Source of the DNA: Ideonella aquatica
Lineage (GTDB): Bacteria; Pseudomonadota; Gammaproteobacteria; Burkholderiales; Burkholderiaceae_C
Direction: 5' to 3'
Length of the DNA stretch: 64,000 nt
Assembly: GCF_018069755.1 (NCBI RefSeq)
Contig: NZ_JAGQDE010000015.1
Span: forward strand, 1-64,000
The notes under the pieces were generated by a model that saw nothing but the letters and a program-made list of their open reading frames with translations, searched no databases and had not been told where the DNA came from. The translations under genes and the position numbers were made by a program. Positions within the stretch are counted from its first letter, which is position 1. Each line of letters starts with the position of its first letter. Of this stretch, positions 43,498 to 51,954 are shown one piece after another.

Positions 43498-44382
43498 ATG
43501 CCTGCTGCCAGCCGTCCCTCCCTGGCCACCGTGGCCGAGCTGCTCAAGCCGATCACCTGGTTCCCGCCGATGTGGGCCTTCGGCTGCGGCGTCGTGGCCT
43601 CGGGTCTGCCGCTGGACGGCCGCTGGGGCCTGGTGCTGCTGGGGGTGCTGCTGGCCGGGCCGCTGGTCTGTGCCACCAGCCAGGCGGTGAACGACTGGTT
43701 CGACCGCGAGGTCGACGCCATCAACGAGCCCCAACGCCCCATCCCCTCGGGCCGCATGCCCGGCCGCTGGGGCCTGTATGTGGCGTTGATCTGGACCGGG
43801 CTGTCGCTGCTGGCCGCGCTGCCGCTGGGCGACTGGGGCTTTGGGGCTGCGGTCATGGGCCTGGCGCTGGCCTGGGCCTACAGCGCGCCGCCACTGCGCC
43901 TGAAGCGCAATGGCTGGTGGGGCAATGCCGCCTGCGCGCTGTCGTACGAGGGCCTGGCCTGGGTCACCGGGGCCGCGGTGATGGCCTGGGGCACGATGCC
44001 GCACGGCCGCTCCGTCGCGCTGGCCCTGCTCTACAGCCTGGGCGCGCACGGCATCATGACGCTCAACGACTTCAAGTCCATTGAGGGCGACCGCGCCACC
44101 GGCATCGGCTCGCTGCCGGTGCGCCTGGGCGTGCGCGGTGCGGCGCGCGCCGCCTGCCTGACGATGCTGCTGCCGCAGGCCGTGGTGGTGGGCCTGCTGC
44201 TGCTGTGGCAGGCGCCCTGGCATGCAGCGGCAGTGGGCGGCCTGATCCTGGCGCAGGCGCGGATGATGCAGCGCTTCCTGGCCAATCCCCGCGCCCAGGC
44301 CACCTGGTACAGCGGCTTTGGCGTGCCGCTGTTCGTGCTGGGCATGCTGGTCAGCGCGTTCGCGCTGCGCGGCCTGGTGTGA
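43498..44382 (+). CDS. bchG: Bacteriochlorophyll synthase (geranylgeranyl/phytyl transferase)
   Basis: 294 residues of the UbiA prenyltransferase superfamily, with about eight membrane spans. The Asp-rich sites are NDWFDREVDAINEPQRPIPSG near residue 65 and LNDFKSIEGDRATGIGSLPV near residue 190. It attaches the isoprenoid tail to bacteriochlorophyllide a. It opens the bchG-transporter-bchP-tspO operon. Confidence 0.96.
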   Translation: MPAASRPSLATVAELLKPITWFPPMWAFGCGVVASGLPLDGRWGLVLLGVLLAGPLVCATSQAVNDWFDREVDAINEPQRPIPSGRMPGRWGLYVALIWTGLSLLAALPLGDWGFGAAVMGLALAWAYSAPPLRLKRNGWWGNAACALSYEGLAWVTGAAVMAWGTMPHGRSVALALLYSLGAHGIMTLNDFKSIEGDRATGIGSLPVRLGVRGAARAACLTMLLPQAVVVGLLLLWQAPWHAAAVGGLILAQARMMQRFLANPRAQATWYSGFGVPLFVLGMLVSAFALRGLV

Positions 44383-44412
44383 GCGCCCGGCACGCATGAA
44401 AGGACTCCCGCG

Positions 44413-45750
44413 ATGAACCCCTTCTTCGGCTGGCCCCAGGTGGCCCGGCTCGGTCTGGTGCAGGCCGCGCTGGGCGCGATCGTGGTGCTGACCACCTCCA
44501 CGCTGAACCGCGTGATGGTGGTGGAGCTGGCCCTGCCCGCGCTGCTGCCGGGCCTGCTGGTGGCGCTGCACCACGCGGTGCAGATCACCCGCCCGCGCAT
44601 GGGCCATGGCAGCGATGTGGGCGGGCGCCGCACGCCCTGGATCATCGGCGGCATGCTGGTGCTGGCGCTGGGTGGCGTGCTGGCCGCGCTGGCCACGGCC
44701 TGGATGGGCACCGAGCCCGGGCCGGGCGCGGCGCTGGCGGCGCTGGGCTTTGTGCTGATCGGCCTGGGCGTCAGCGCGTGCGGCACCGCCTTGCTGACCT
44801 TGCTGGCCAAGCGGGTGGCGCCGGCGCGCCGTGCCGGCGCGGCCACCGTGGTCTGGCTGATGATGATCGTCGGCTTTGCCGTCACGGCCGGCGTCACCGG
44901 CCGGCTGCTCGACCCCTACAGCCCCGCACGCCTGGTGCAGGTGACCAGCGGCGTGGCGCTGCTGGCGGTGTTGATCACGGTGCTGGCGCTGTGGGGCCTG
45001 GAGGGCCACGCCGCGCCCCGCACCGAACCCGACGCGGCCCAGCCCGACGCGCAGGCCTTTCGCAACGCGCTGCGTGAGGTCTGGGCCGACGACGACGCGC
45101 GCCGCTTCTCGGTCTTCGTCTTCCTGTCGATGCTGGCGTATGCGGCGCAAGACCTGGTGCTGGAGCCCTTTGCCGGCCAGGTGCTGGGCTACACGCCGGG
45201 CCAGACCACCAGCCTGGCGGGCCTGCAGCACGGCGGCGTGCTGGTGGGCATGCTGGCCGCGGCCTTCGCCGGCAGCCAGTGGCGCGGCCTGCGCCTGGGC
45301 AGCCTGCGCGGCTGGACGGTGGGTGGCTGCATCGCCTCGGCCCTGGCCATGGCCGGCCTGGTGATGGCGGCGCTGGTCGGGCCCGAGTGGCCGTTCCGCC
45401 TGAATGTGTGGCTGCTGGGGGCGGCCAATGGGGCGTTCTCGATCGCCGCGATCGGCTCGATGATGCACCTGGCGGGCGCCCAGGGCGGCGGCCGCGAGGG
45501 CGTGCGCATGGGCCTGTTCGGTGCCGCGCAGGGCATCGCCTTCGGCCTGGGCGGTCTGGTCGGCACCGGCGCCAGCGACCTGGCGCGCTGGGTCTTCGGG
45601 CAGCCGGGCAGCGCCTACGCCAGCGTCTTCGCGCTGGAGGCGGCGATGTTCGTGGCCGCCGCCGGCATCGCTGCCGGACGGCGCCGCGCCCGTGCCGCGC
45701 CCGCGCCAACGGCCTTGCCCGGCGCCACCACCGCGCAGGTGCCGCGATGA
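44413..45750 (+). CDS. PucC-family transporter between bchG and bchP
   Basis: 445 residues, about twelve membrane spans, of the same BCD branch of the major facilitator superfamily as LhaA: TSTLNRVMVVELALPALLPG, PRMGHGSDVGGRRTPWI and AQDLVLEPFAGQVLGYTPG. In Rhodobacter the gene in this position is an ORF of ~428 residues of unsettled role in bacteriochlorophyll delivery. Its stop overlaps the bchP start (ATGA). Confidence 0.92.
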   Translation: MNPFFGWPQVARLGLVQAALGAIVVLTTSTLNRVMVVELALPALLPGLLVALHHAVQITRPRMGHGSDVGGRRTPWIIGGMLVLALGGVLAALATAWMGTEPGPGAALAALGFVLIGLGVSACGTALLTLLAKRVAPARRAGAATVVWLMMIVGFAVTAGVTGRLLDPYSPARLVQVTSGVALLAVLITVLALWGLEGHAAPRTEPDAAQPDAQAFRNALREVWADDDARRFSVFVFLSMLAYAAQDLVLEPFAGQVLGYTPGQTTSLAGLQHGGVLVGMLAAAFAGSQWRGLRLGSLRGWTVGGCIASALAMAGLVMAALVGPEWPFRLNVWLLGAANGAFSIAAIGSMMHLAGAQGGGREGVRMGLFGAAQGIAFGLGGLVGTGASDLARWVFGQPGSAYASVFALEAAMFVAAAGIAAGRRRARAAPAPTALPGATTAQVPR

Positions 45751-46922
45751 ACGCGCCGCGCCCGCTGGATCTGGTGGTGGTGGGCGGCGGCCCGGCCGGT
45801 GCCACCGCGGCCCATGAGGCCGCGCGCGCCGGAAAGCGCGTGCTGCTCATCGACCGCGCCGGCCGCATCAAGCCCTGCGGCGGCGCGATCCCGCCGCGCC
45901 TGATGCGCGACTTCGACATCCCCGAATCGCTGCTGGTGGCCAAGGCGCGCTGCGCGCGCATGGTGGCCCCCTCGAACCAGCATGTCGACATCCCGATCGA
46001 GAACGGCTATGTGGGCCTGGTCGACCGCGAGCACTTCGACGAATGGCTTCGCCAGCGCGCCGAGGCCGCGGGTGCCGAGCGCTGCACCGCCCGCTTCGAG
46101 AGCCTGGGCCGCGACGGCGACGGCGTGCGCGTGGTGCACGCGCGCAGTGCCAGTGGCGCCGACCTGCGTTTTCGCACCCGCTGCGTGATCGGTGCCGACG
46201 GCGCCAACTCGGCGGTGGCGCGCGGCACGGTGCCGGGCTGGGACCGCGGTCGCTTCGTCTTCGCGTACCACGAGATCATCGACACGCCGCCGGGCGTCGA
46301 CCCCGAGCGCTGTGACGTGATCTACCGCGGCAGCCTGTCGCCCGATTTCTACGCCTGGATCTTCCCGCACGGCCGCACGATGAGCGTGGGCACCGGCAGT
46401 GCCGAGCAGGGTTTCTCGCTGCGCGCTGCGGTGGGCCGGCTGCGCGAGGCCAGCGGCCTGGCCGCGGCCGCCACCCTGCGCCGCGAGGGCGCGCCGCTGC
46501 CGCTCAAGCCGCTGCCGCGCTGGGACGACGGCCAGGACGTGCTGCTGGCCGGCGACGCCGCTGGCGTGGTGGCGCCAGCCTCAGGCGAGGGCATCTACTA
46601 CGCGATGCTGGGCGGGCGCCTGGCGGCCGAGGCGGCGCTGGCCTTCCTGGCCAGTGGCGACGTGCGCGACCTGCGCCAGGCGCGCGCGCGCTTCCTGCGC
46701 GAGCACGGCCGGGTGTTCTGGGTGCTGGGGGCGATGCAGTGGTTCTGGTACCGCAACGACCGCCTGCGCGAGCGCTTCGTCAGCATCTGCCGCGACCGCG
46801 ACGTGCAGCAACTCACCTTTGACGCCTACATGAACAAGCGCCTGGTGCGCGCCAAGCCCATGGCGCATCTGCGCATCTTTGCCAAGGACGTGGCGCACCT
46901 GCTGGGTCTGGCGCGCGTATGA
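45747..46922 (+). CDS. bchP: Geranylgeranyl reductase
   Basis: 391 residues. The N-terminal FAD motif is DLVVVGGGPAGATAAHEAARAG, followed by KPCGGAIPPRLM, and DVLLAGDAAGVVAPASGEGIYYAM is the second FAD motif. BchP reduces the geranylgeranyl tail of bacteriochlorophyll (or GGPP) to phytyl with NADPH. It overlaps both neighbours by four bases. Confidence 0.96.
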   Translation: MNAPRPLDLVVVGGGPAGATAAHEAARAGKRVLLIDRAGRIKPCGGAIPPRLMRDFDIPESLLVAKARCARMVAPSNQHVDIPIENGYVGLVDREHFDEWLRQRAEAAGAERCTARFESLGRDGDGVRVVHARSASGADLRFRTRCVIGADGANSAVARGTVPGWDRGRFVFAYHEIIDTPPGVDPERCDVIYRGSLSPDFYAWIFPHGRTMSVGTGSAEQGFSLRAAVGRLREASGLAAAATLRREGAPLPLKPLPRWDDGQDVLLAGDAAGVVAPASGEGIYYAMLGGRLAAEAALAFLASGDVRDLRQARARFLREHGRVFWVLGAMQWFWYRNDRLRERFVSICRDRDVQQLTFDAYMNKRLVRAKPMAHLRIFAKDVAHLLGLARV

Positions 46923-47401
46923 GTCCTGTCACCCGCGCGCGGCTGGCCGCCGCCGCCGCTGCGCTGGCTGTGGCCGCGCTGGGCGGGCTGTCCACCGACA
47001 TCGGCCCCTGGTACGCCAGCCTGCAGCGCCCGCCCTGGCAGCCGCCCGACGCCTGGTTCGGCCCGGTCTGGACGCTGATCTACGCGCTGTGCGCGCTGTC
47101 TGCCGCCGAGGTCTGGCAAGCCAGCAGCACCCGCGCGCAGCGCCTGAACCTGCTGCTGGCCTGGAGCCTGAACGCCTGCCTGAACGTGGGGTGGAGCCTG
47201 CTGTTCTTCCGCCTGCGCCGGCCCGACTGGGCGCTGGCCGAGGTGGGCTGGCTGTGGGCCTCGATCGCGCTGCTGGTGGTGATCAGCTGGCCGCGCTCGC
47301 GCCGGGCGGCGCTGCTGCTGCTGCCCTACCTGGCCTGGGTGGCTTTTGCCGCCACCCTCAACCGCGCGGTGGTGGATCTGAATCCGCCGTTCGGCCCGTG
47401 A
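46919..47401 (+). CDS. tspO: TspO/MBR tryptophan-rich sensory protein
   Basis: 160 residues, five membrane spans. WYASLQRPPWQPPDAWFGPVW near residue 32 and AWSLNACLNVGWSLLFF are the TspO signature. TspO binds porphyrins; in Rhodobacter it is an outer-membrane oxygen-linked modulator of photosynthesis gene expression. The ATG overlaps the bchP stop. Confidence 0.95.
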   Translation: MSPVTRARLAAAAAALAVAALGGLSTDIGPWYASLQRPPWQPPDAWFGPVWTLIYALCALSAAEVWQASSTRAQRLNLLLAWSLNACLNVGWSLLFFRLRRPDWALAEVGWLWASIALLVVISWPRSRRAALLLLPYLAWVAFAATLNRAVVDLNPPFGP

Positions 47402-47646
47402 TGCCCGCCCTGCCCGCGCTCTGGCTGCCCTGGCTGCTCAACCTCATCCTGGTGCTGATGGCCGCTGAGGCCGCGTGGCTGCTGTGGCGCTCACCCGCGC
47501 CGCCTCAGCGCCTGCGCTCGGTGCTGGCCGGCGCCGGTCTGGTGCTGGCCTGGCGACTGCACGAAGCCGGTGCCGCGCCGCTGGTGGTGGCGGCCTGCCT
47601 GGGCGCCGCCGGGCTGTCGCACCTGCGCGCCTGGTGGTGGCGCTGA
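47401..47646 (+). CDS. Small membrane protein downstream of tspO
   Basis: 81 residues starting at the last base of the tspO stop (TGATG). Three hydrophobic segments are visible (LWLPWLLNLILVLMAAEAAW, VLAGAGLVLAWRL and APLVVAACLGAAGL). Codon third positions are GC-rich as in its neighbours. No family is recognised. Translational coupling suggests that it belongs to the bchG-bchP-tspO operon, which ends here, convergent with trpE. Confidence 0.6.
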   Translation: MPALPALWLPWLLNLILVLMAAEAAWLLWRSPAPPQRLRSVLAGAGLVLAWRLHEAGAAPLVVAACLGAAGLSHLRAWWWR

Positions 47647-47667
47647 GCGCACCACCGCGCCCGGCAA

Positions 47668-49143
47668 TCAGAAGCCTTCTTCGACCAGCTCCGCCGCGCG
47701 GATCACCGCGCGCGCCTTGGCCTCGGTTTCCTTCCATTCCAGCTCGGGCACCGAGTCGGCCACCACGCCGGCGCCGGCCTGCACGTACAGCGTGTTGTCC
47801 TTGACGATGCCGGTGCGGATGGCGATGGCCACGTCCATGTCGCCGGCAAAGCTGAGGTAGCCGCAGGCACCGCCGTAGATGCCGCGCTGCGAGATCTCCA
47901 GCTCGTCGATGATCTCCATCGCATGGATCTTCGGTGCGCCGCTGAGCGTGCCGGCCGGGAAGCTGGCCTTGAGCACATCCAGCGCGCTCAGGCCCGGCTG
48001 CAGCAGGCCTTCGACGTTGCTGACGATGTGCATCACGTGCGAATAGCGCTCGATGCCGAAGGCCTCGGTGACCTTGACGCTGCCGGTCTGGGCGATGCGG
48101 CCCACGTCGTTGCGCGCCAGGTCGATCAGCATCACATGCTCGGCGCGCTCCTTCATGTCGGCCAGCAGATCAGCCTCGAGCTGGCGGTCCTGCTCGGGCG
48201 TGGCGCCGCGCGGGCGGGTGCCGGCGATCGGACGAATGGTGACCACCTGGCCTTCGGGCCGCGCTTCCTGCCGCACCAGGATCTCGGGGCTGGCGCCGAC
48301 GATCTGGAAGTCGCCCATGTCGTAGTAGTACATGTAGGGGCTGGGGTTCAGCGAGCGCAGCGCGCGGTACAGCGACAGCGGGCTCTCGGTGTAGCGCTTC
48401 TTCAGGCGCTGGCCGATGACGATTTGCATGCAGTCACCCGCGGCGATGTACTCCTTGGCCTTGAGCACCGCGCGCTCGAAATCGGCCTTGGCGAACTCGC
48501 GCTCCACCGCGTGGCTGGCGCCGCGTTTCACCTGGGGTGCGGTGACGCTGTAGCGCAGCTTGTCGCTCAGCTCGGCCAGGCGCTTCTTGCCCTTGAAGTA
48601 GGCCTCGGGCTGCGACGGATCGGCCCAGACGATCAGGTACAGCCGGCCCGAGAGGTTGTCGATGACCGCCAGCTCCTCGGTCTGCAGCAGCAGGATGTCG
48701 GGCGTGCCGATGCCGCCGGGCTTCTTCACGCCGGCCAGCTTCTTCTCGATGTAGCGCACGGTCTCGTAGCCGAAGTAGCCGGCCAGGCCGCCGCAAAAGC
48801 GCGGCAGTCCCGGGCGCAGCGCCGGCTTGAAGCGCTGCTGGTACTGGGCCACGAAGTCCAGCGGGTTGCCCTCATGGCGCTCGACCACGGCGCCGTCGGT
48901 GACCACCTCGGTCACGCCGTCGGTGGCGCGCAGCAGGGTGCGGGCCGGCAGGCCGATGAAGCTGTAGCGGCCGAAGCGCTCGCCGCCCACGACGGATTCG
49001 AGCAGGAAGCTGTGCTTGTGGCCGCCGGCCAGTTTCAGGTACAGCGACAGCGGGGTTTCGAGGTCGGCAAAGGCCTCGGCGATCAGCGCGATGCGGTTGT
49101 AGCCCTCGTCGGCCAGGCTCTTGAATTCGAGTTCGGTGATCAC
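47668..49143 (-). CDS. trpE: Anthranilate synthase component I
   Basis: 491 residues, GTG start with AAGGA upstream. The N-terminal LLESV feedback motif (HSFLLESVVGGERFGRYSFIG) and the chorismate-binding domain with IAGTRPRGATPEQD, LIDLARNDVGRIA and FPAGTLSGAPKIHAMEII are clear. It converts chorismate and ammonia (from TrpG, not in this window) to anthranilate. A possible Trp-rich leader peptide lies 150 bp upstream. Confidence 0.97.
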   Translation of the reverse strand: MITELEFKSLADEGYNRIALIAEAFADLETPLSLYLKLAGGHKHSFLLESVVGGERFGRYSFIGLPARTLLRATDGVTEVVTDGAVVERHEGNPLDFVAQYQQRFKPALRPGLPRFCGGLAGYFGYETVRYIEKKLAGVKKPGGIGTPDILLLQTEELAVIDNLSGRLYLIVWADPSQPEAYFKGKKRLAELSDKLRYSVTAPQVKRGASHAVEREFAKADFERAVLKAKEYIAAGDCMQIVIGQRLKKRYTESPLSLYRALRSLNPSPYMYYYDMGDFQIVGASPEILVRQEARPEGQVVTIRPIAGTRPRGATPEQDRQLEADLLADMKERAEHVMLIDLARNDVGRIAQTGSVKVTEAFGIERYSHVMHIVSNVEGLLQPGLSALDVLKASFPAGTLSGAPKIHAMEIIDELEISQRGIYGGACGYLSFAGDMDVAIAIRTGIVKDNTLYVQAGAGVVADSVPELEWKETEAKARAVIRAAELVEEGF

Positions 49144-49296
49144 GGGTCGGGTCCTTGACGGGGCCCGGCCGGCTGCGCAGGCGGCAGCAGGTAACGGCTC
49201 GGGCAGAGGTGTCGGGGGCGGCGGCGTGCGGGGCCGCGGCAGGAAACCGGCGCGCTGGCGGGCCCGGTCACGGGCGCTCAGGCAGGCGGCAAAGGA

Positions 49297-49371
49297 TCAG
49301 GCCAGCCAGCGACGCCAGGGCCAGGCTCCCCGGTCGATCGACGACGCCATCCATGTGCGCGAGGTGAACAT
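49297..49371 (-). CDS. trpL: Candidate trp leader peptide upstream of trpE
   Basis: 24 codons followed by TGA, with Trp at codons 7, 17, 19 and 22 (ending GAWPWRRWLA). It has the same direction as trpE. A TACACT -10-like element ends 7 bp before its ATG and no ribosome site is visible, so it may be translated from a near-leaderless transcript, as known for trpL of Sinorhizobium. I see no U-tract terminator between it and trpE, so a classic attenuator is not proved. Confidence 0.6.
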   Translation of the reverse strand: MFTSRTWMASSIDRGAWPWRRWLA

Positions 49372-49519
49372 GCGCCCGAGTGTAGCGCAGCGACTCCCAG
49401 GGTCTCTTGCGTTCCCCCGGTTTACAGGCCGCCCGGCATTGGCGACACTCGCGCCCGCTGCAGGCCGACCGGGCCCGCGGCCACCACAGAGCACCGGCAG
49501 TACCCGAGGAGTGCCCACC

Positions 49520-50134
49520 ATGAGACGTCGTTCGATGCTGCCCGCCCTGGCGGCGGCGCTGGCCCTGTCCCCCTGGAGCGTCCGCGCGGCCGATCCGCCG
49601 CCGGTGGAGCTCGCCGGCGTGCGCTACGACGCCTTCGAGACCGTGGCCGGCAGCCGGCTGCAGCTCAACGGCGCGGGCATCCGCTACAAGGCCATCTTCA
49701 AGGTCTACACCGCCGGCCTGTACCTGGGCCGGCCGGCCACCACGCCAGAGGCGGTCTACACCACGCCCGGCCCGCGCCGCCTGCACATCGTGATGCTGCG
49801 CGAGATCGACGCCAACGAGCTGGGCAAGCTCTTCACCCAGGGCATGGAGAAGAACGCCTCGCGCCAGGAGTTCGCCAAGTCCATCCCGGGCACGCTGAAG
49901 CTGGCCGAGCTGTTCGCCCGCAAGAAGAAGCTGGCGGCCGGCGATTCCTTCAGCGTCGACTTCCTGCCCGGCCAGGGCACGGTGGTGGTGGTCAACGGCA
50001 AGCCCGAGATCGAGCCGATCAAGGAGCCCGAGTTCTTCAACGTGCTGATGAGCATCTGGCTGGGCCAGGCGCCGGCCGATGCGGGCCTGAAGGACGCCCT
50101 GCTGGGCTTGAAGGGCCGCGCTTTCGGCGCCTGA
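49520..50134 (+). CDS. Secreted chalcone-isomerase-like protein
   Basis: 204 residues with a Sec signal (MRRRSMLPALAAALALSPWSVRA, cleaved after ~23). The mature part, ELAGVRYDAFETVAGSRLQLNGAGIRYKAIFKVYTAGLYL, is the bacterial chalcone-isomerase-like domain, a widespread periplasmic family that lacks known isomerase activity. GAGGAG precedes the ATG at 9 bp. It is divergent from trpE and followed closely by the glyA-like gene. Confidence 0.85.
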   Translation: MRRRSMLPALAAALALSPWSVRAADPPPVELAGVRYDAFETVAGSRLQLNGAGIRYKAIFKVYTAGLYLGRPATTPEAVYTTPGPRRLHIVMLREIDANELGKLFTQGMEKNASRQEFAKSIPGTLKLAELFARKKKLAAGDSFSVDFLPGQGTVVVVNGKPEIEPIKEPEFFNVLMSIWLGQAPADAGLKDALLGLKGRAFGA

Positions 50135-50159
50135 GGCCCATCCCCCGGAGCACCCCGCC

Positions 50160-51446
50160 ATGCCGCCCGCCCTCCTGCCCGACGGCTACTTCAGCGCCGG
50201 GGTCGAGCAGACCGATCCGCTGATCGCCCAGGCCATCGCCCGCGAGAAGACCCGCACCCGCGATGTGATCGAGCTGATCGCCTCGGAGAACATCGTCAGC
50301 CGGGCGGTGCTGGAGGTGCAGGGCTCGATCCTGACCAACAAGACCGTCGAGGGCTATCCCGGCAAGCGCTACCACGCGGGCGGCGTGAACGTCGACGTCA
50401 TCGAGCAGGCGGCCATCGACCGCGCCTGCCAGCTCTTCGGCTGTCGCTTTGCCAATGTGCAGCCGCATTCGGGCAGCCAGGCCAACCATGCGGTGCTGCA
50501 TGCCGTGGCCCGGCCCGGCGAGACCATCCTGTCGATGAACCTGAACGCCGGCGGCCACCTCAGCCACGGCGCCGACGCGAACGCCAGCAGCCAGTGGTTC
50601 CGCATCGTCAGTTATGGCGTGCGCGCCAACGACGGCCTGATCGACTACGACGAGGTCATCGCGCTGGCGCGCCAGCACCGGCCCAGGCTGCTGATCGCCG
50701 GGGGCTCGGCCTACCCGCGGGCGCTGGATTTCGCGGCGCTGCGGCGCGCCGCCGACGCCGGTGGGGCCAAGCTGCTGGTGGACATGGCGCACTTCGCGGG
50801 CCTGGTGGCGGGCGGCGCGCACGAGAGTCCCTTCCCCCACGCCGACATCGTCACGACCACCACCTACAAGTCGCTGCGCGGTCCACGCGGGGCGATCATC
50901 CTGTGGAACGACGAGGCCCTGCGCAAGCCGATCAACAACGCGGTGTTCCCCGGCCTGCAGGGCACGCCCTCGCTGCACATCGTCGCCGGCAAGGCGGTGG
51001 CGCTGGGCGAGGCGCTGCAGCCCTCATTCGCCCACTACGCCCAGGCCGTGCTGGCGAATGCGCGCGCGCTGGCGCGGCGGCTGCAGCAGCACGGCTTCGA
51101 TCTGGTGGGCGGCGGCACCGACACGCCGCTGATGCTGGTGGACCTGCGCGCCCAGGGCCTGACCGGCGCACCCGCCGCCCAGAGCCTGGAGCGCGCCGGC
51201 ATCATCGCCAACATGAACCCCATCCCCTCGGACGCGGCCGATCTGAAGGTGATGTCGGGGCTGCGCTTCGGCCTGTCGGGCGCGACCACGCGGGGCCTGG
51301 GGCAGGCGCAGGTCGAGCAGGTCGGCGACCTGATCGCCGAGGTGCTGGAGGGCCTGCGCAGCCGATCCGACGACCAGGCAGCGACCGAGTCGCGGGTGCG
51401 CGCCGCCGTGCGGGATATCGTGGCGCCGTTTCCGACCTACGGCTGA
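50160..51446 (+). CDS. glyA: Serine hydroxymethyltransferase family protein, probably alpha-methylserine type
   Basis: 428 residues, PLP-dependent fold type I. ELIASENIVS and the PLP Lys237 in TTTTYKSLRGPRG are clear. Three active-site positions differ from E. coli GlyA as aligned by eye: Tyr55 is Thr62 (TNKTVEGYPGKRYH), Tyr65 is His72 and His228 is Tyr236. Tyr-to-Thr at the first position is known from alpha-methylserine aldolases/hydroxymethyltransferases and widens the substrate to alpha-methyl amino acids. Hence it may not be the housekeeping GlyA. The symbol is a family label only. Confidence 0.75.
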   Translation: MPPALLPDGYFSAGVEQTDPLIAQAIAREKTRTRDVIELIASENIVSRAVLEVQGSILTNKTVEGYPGKRYHAGGVNVDVIEQAAIDRACQLFGCRFANVQPHSGSQANHAVLHAVARPGETILSMNLNAGGHLSHGADANASSQWFRIVSYGVRANDGLIDYDEVIALARQHRPRLLIAGGSAYPRALDFAALRRAADAGGAKLLVDMAHFAGLVAGGAHESPFPHADIVTTTTYKSLRGPRGAIILWNDEALRKPINNAVFPGLQGTPSLHIVAGKAVALGEALQPSFAHYAQAVLANARALARRLQQHGFDLVGGGTDTPLMLVDLRAQGLTGAPAAQSLERAGIIANMNPIPSDAADLKVMSGLRFGLSGATTRGLGQAQVEQVGDLIAEVLEGLRSRSDDQAATESRVRAAVRDIVAPFPTYG

Positions 51447-51447
51447 G

Positions 51448-51734
51448 CGGGCTGCTGCTGCCGCCTTCCTGACCCTGCTGCTGCCGCTGGCGGGCCTGCC
51501 GGCCGCCGTGATGATGGCCCTGGCAATCCACGGCCGCGGCGTCAAGGAGGCCCAGGCCGGCGCCAGCCTGATGGTGCTGGCCGTGTCGCTGATCCCGCTG
51601 CTGCAGCTGCTCAGCACCCTCGGCGAACTGGCCTGCCAGCTGTTGCTGCCAGTGAGGCTCAGAGCACGCTGTTGGGCCGCGTGCTGGGCGCCGAGGTCAT
51701 GGACGCGGTGGAAGTGCTGATGCCCCGGCGCTGA
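51448..51734 (+). pseudogene. Frameshifted C-terminal remnant of an ABC-2 type (NatB-like) permease
   Basis: Directly after glyA the frame from 51448 reads a hydrophobic segment and then RGVKEAQAGASLMVLAVSLI, which resembles the last part of NatB-type permeases. Near 51650 the match moves to another frame (SEAQSTLLGRVLGAEVM) and ends at TGA 51732-51734. No start or upstream half is present. I read it as a decayed gene fragment brought next to glyA; the family call is from memory of motif pattern. Confidence 0.6.
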
Positions 51735-51834
51735 TGTGTAACGTGCTGACGGTGGGGGTGCTGGGCTTGGTGGTCAGGCAGATGGGGAGGGTGGTCGCGC
51801 CGTGAGCACAAGATGATGTCGTGTTACGCATCAG
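51731..51834. repeat. Imperfect inverted repeat at the edge of the AT-richer island
   Basis: CTGATGTGTAAC (51731-51742) and GTTACGCATCAG (51823-51834) are inverted copies with one mismatch. Weaker inverted similarity (GTGCTGGG...TGGTC) lies inside and just outside. The gap to the TIR gene otherwise holds no gene. The element could be a terminator-like fold, a small non-autonomous element or an island edge. Confidence 0.4.
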
Positions 51835-51954
51835 ACCACCCAGCACTTCAGGCAGTTCCTTCGGAGTAACTTTGGTCCGTCCGGAAGCATGGACCATATT
51901 GGCCTCCGCGTTGAACGGCCTGTCAGGCCTTGATGGCACACCCTCAAAACCTTC

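Noticed and set aside
51697-51939. An 80-codon minus-strand frame between glyA and the TIR gene
   Set aside because: It spans the inverted repeat and the permease remnant, with mixed codon bias and no recognised family.
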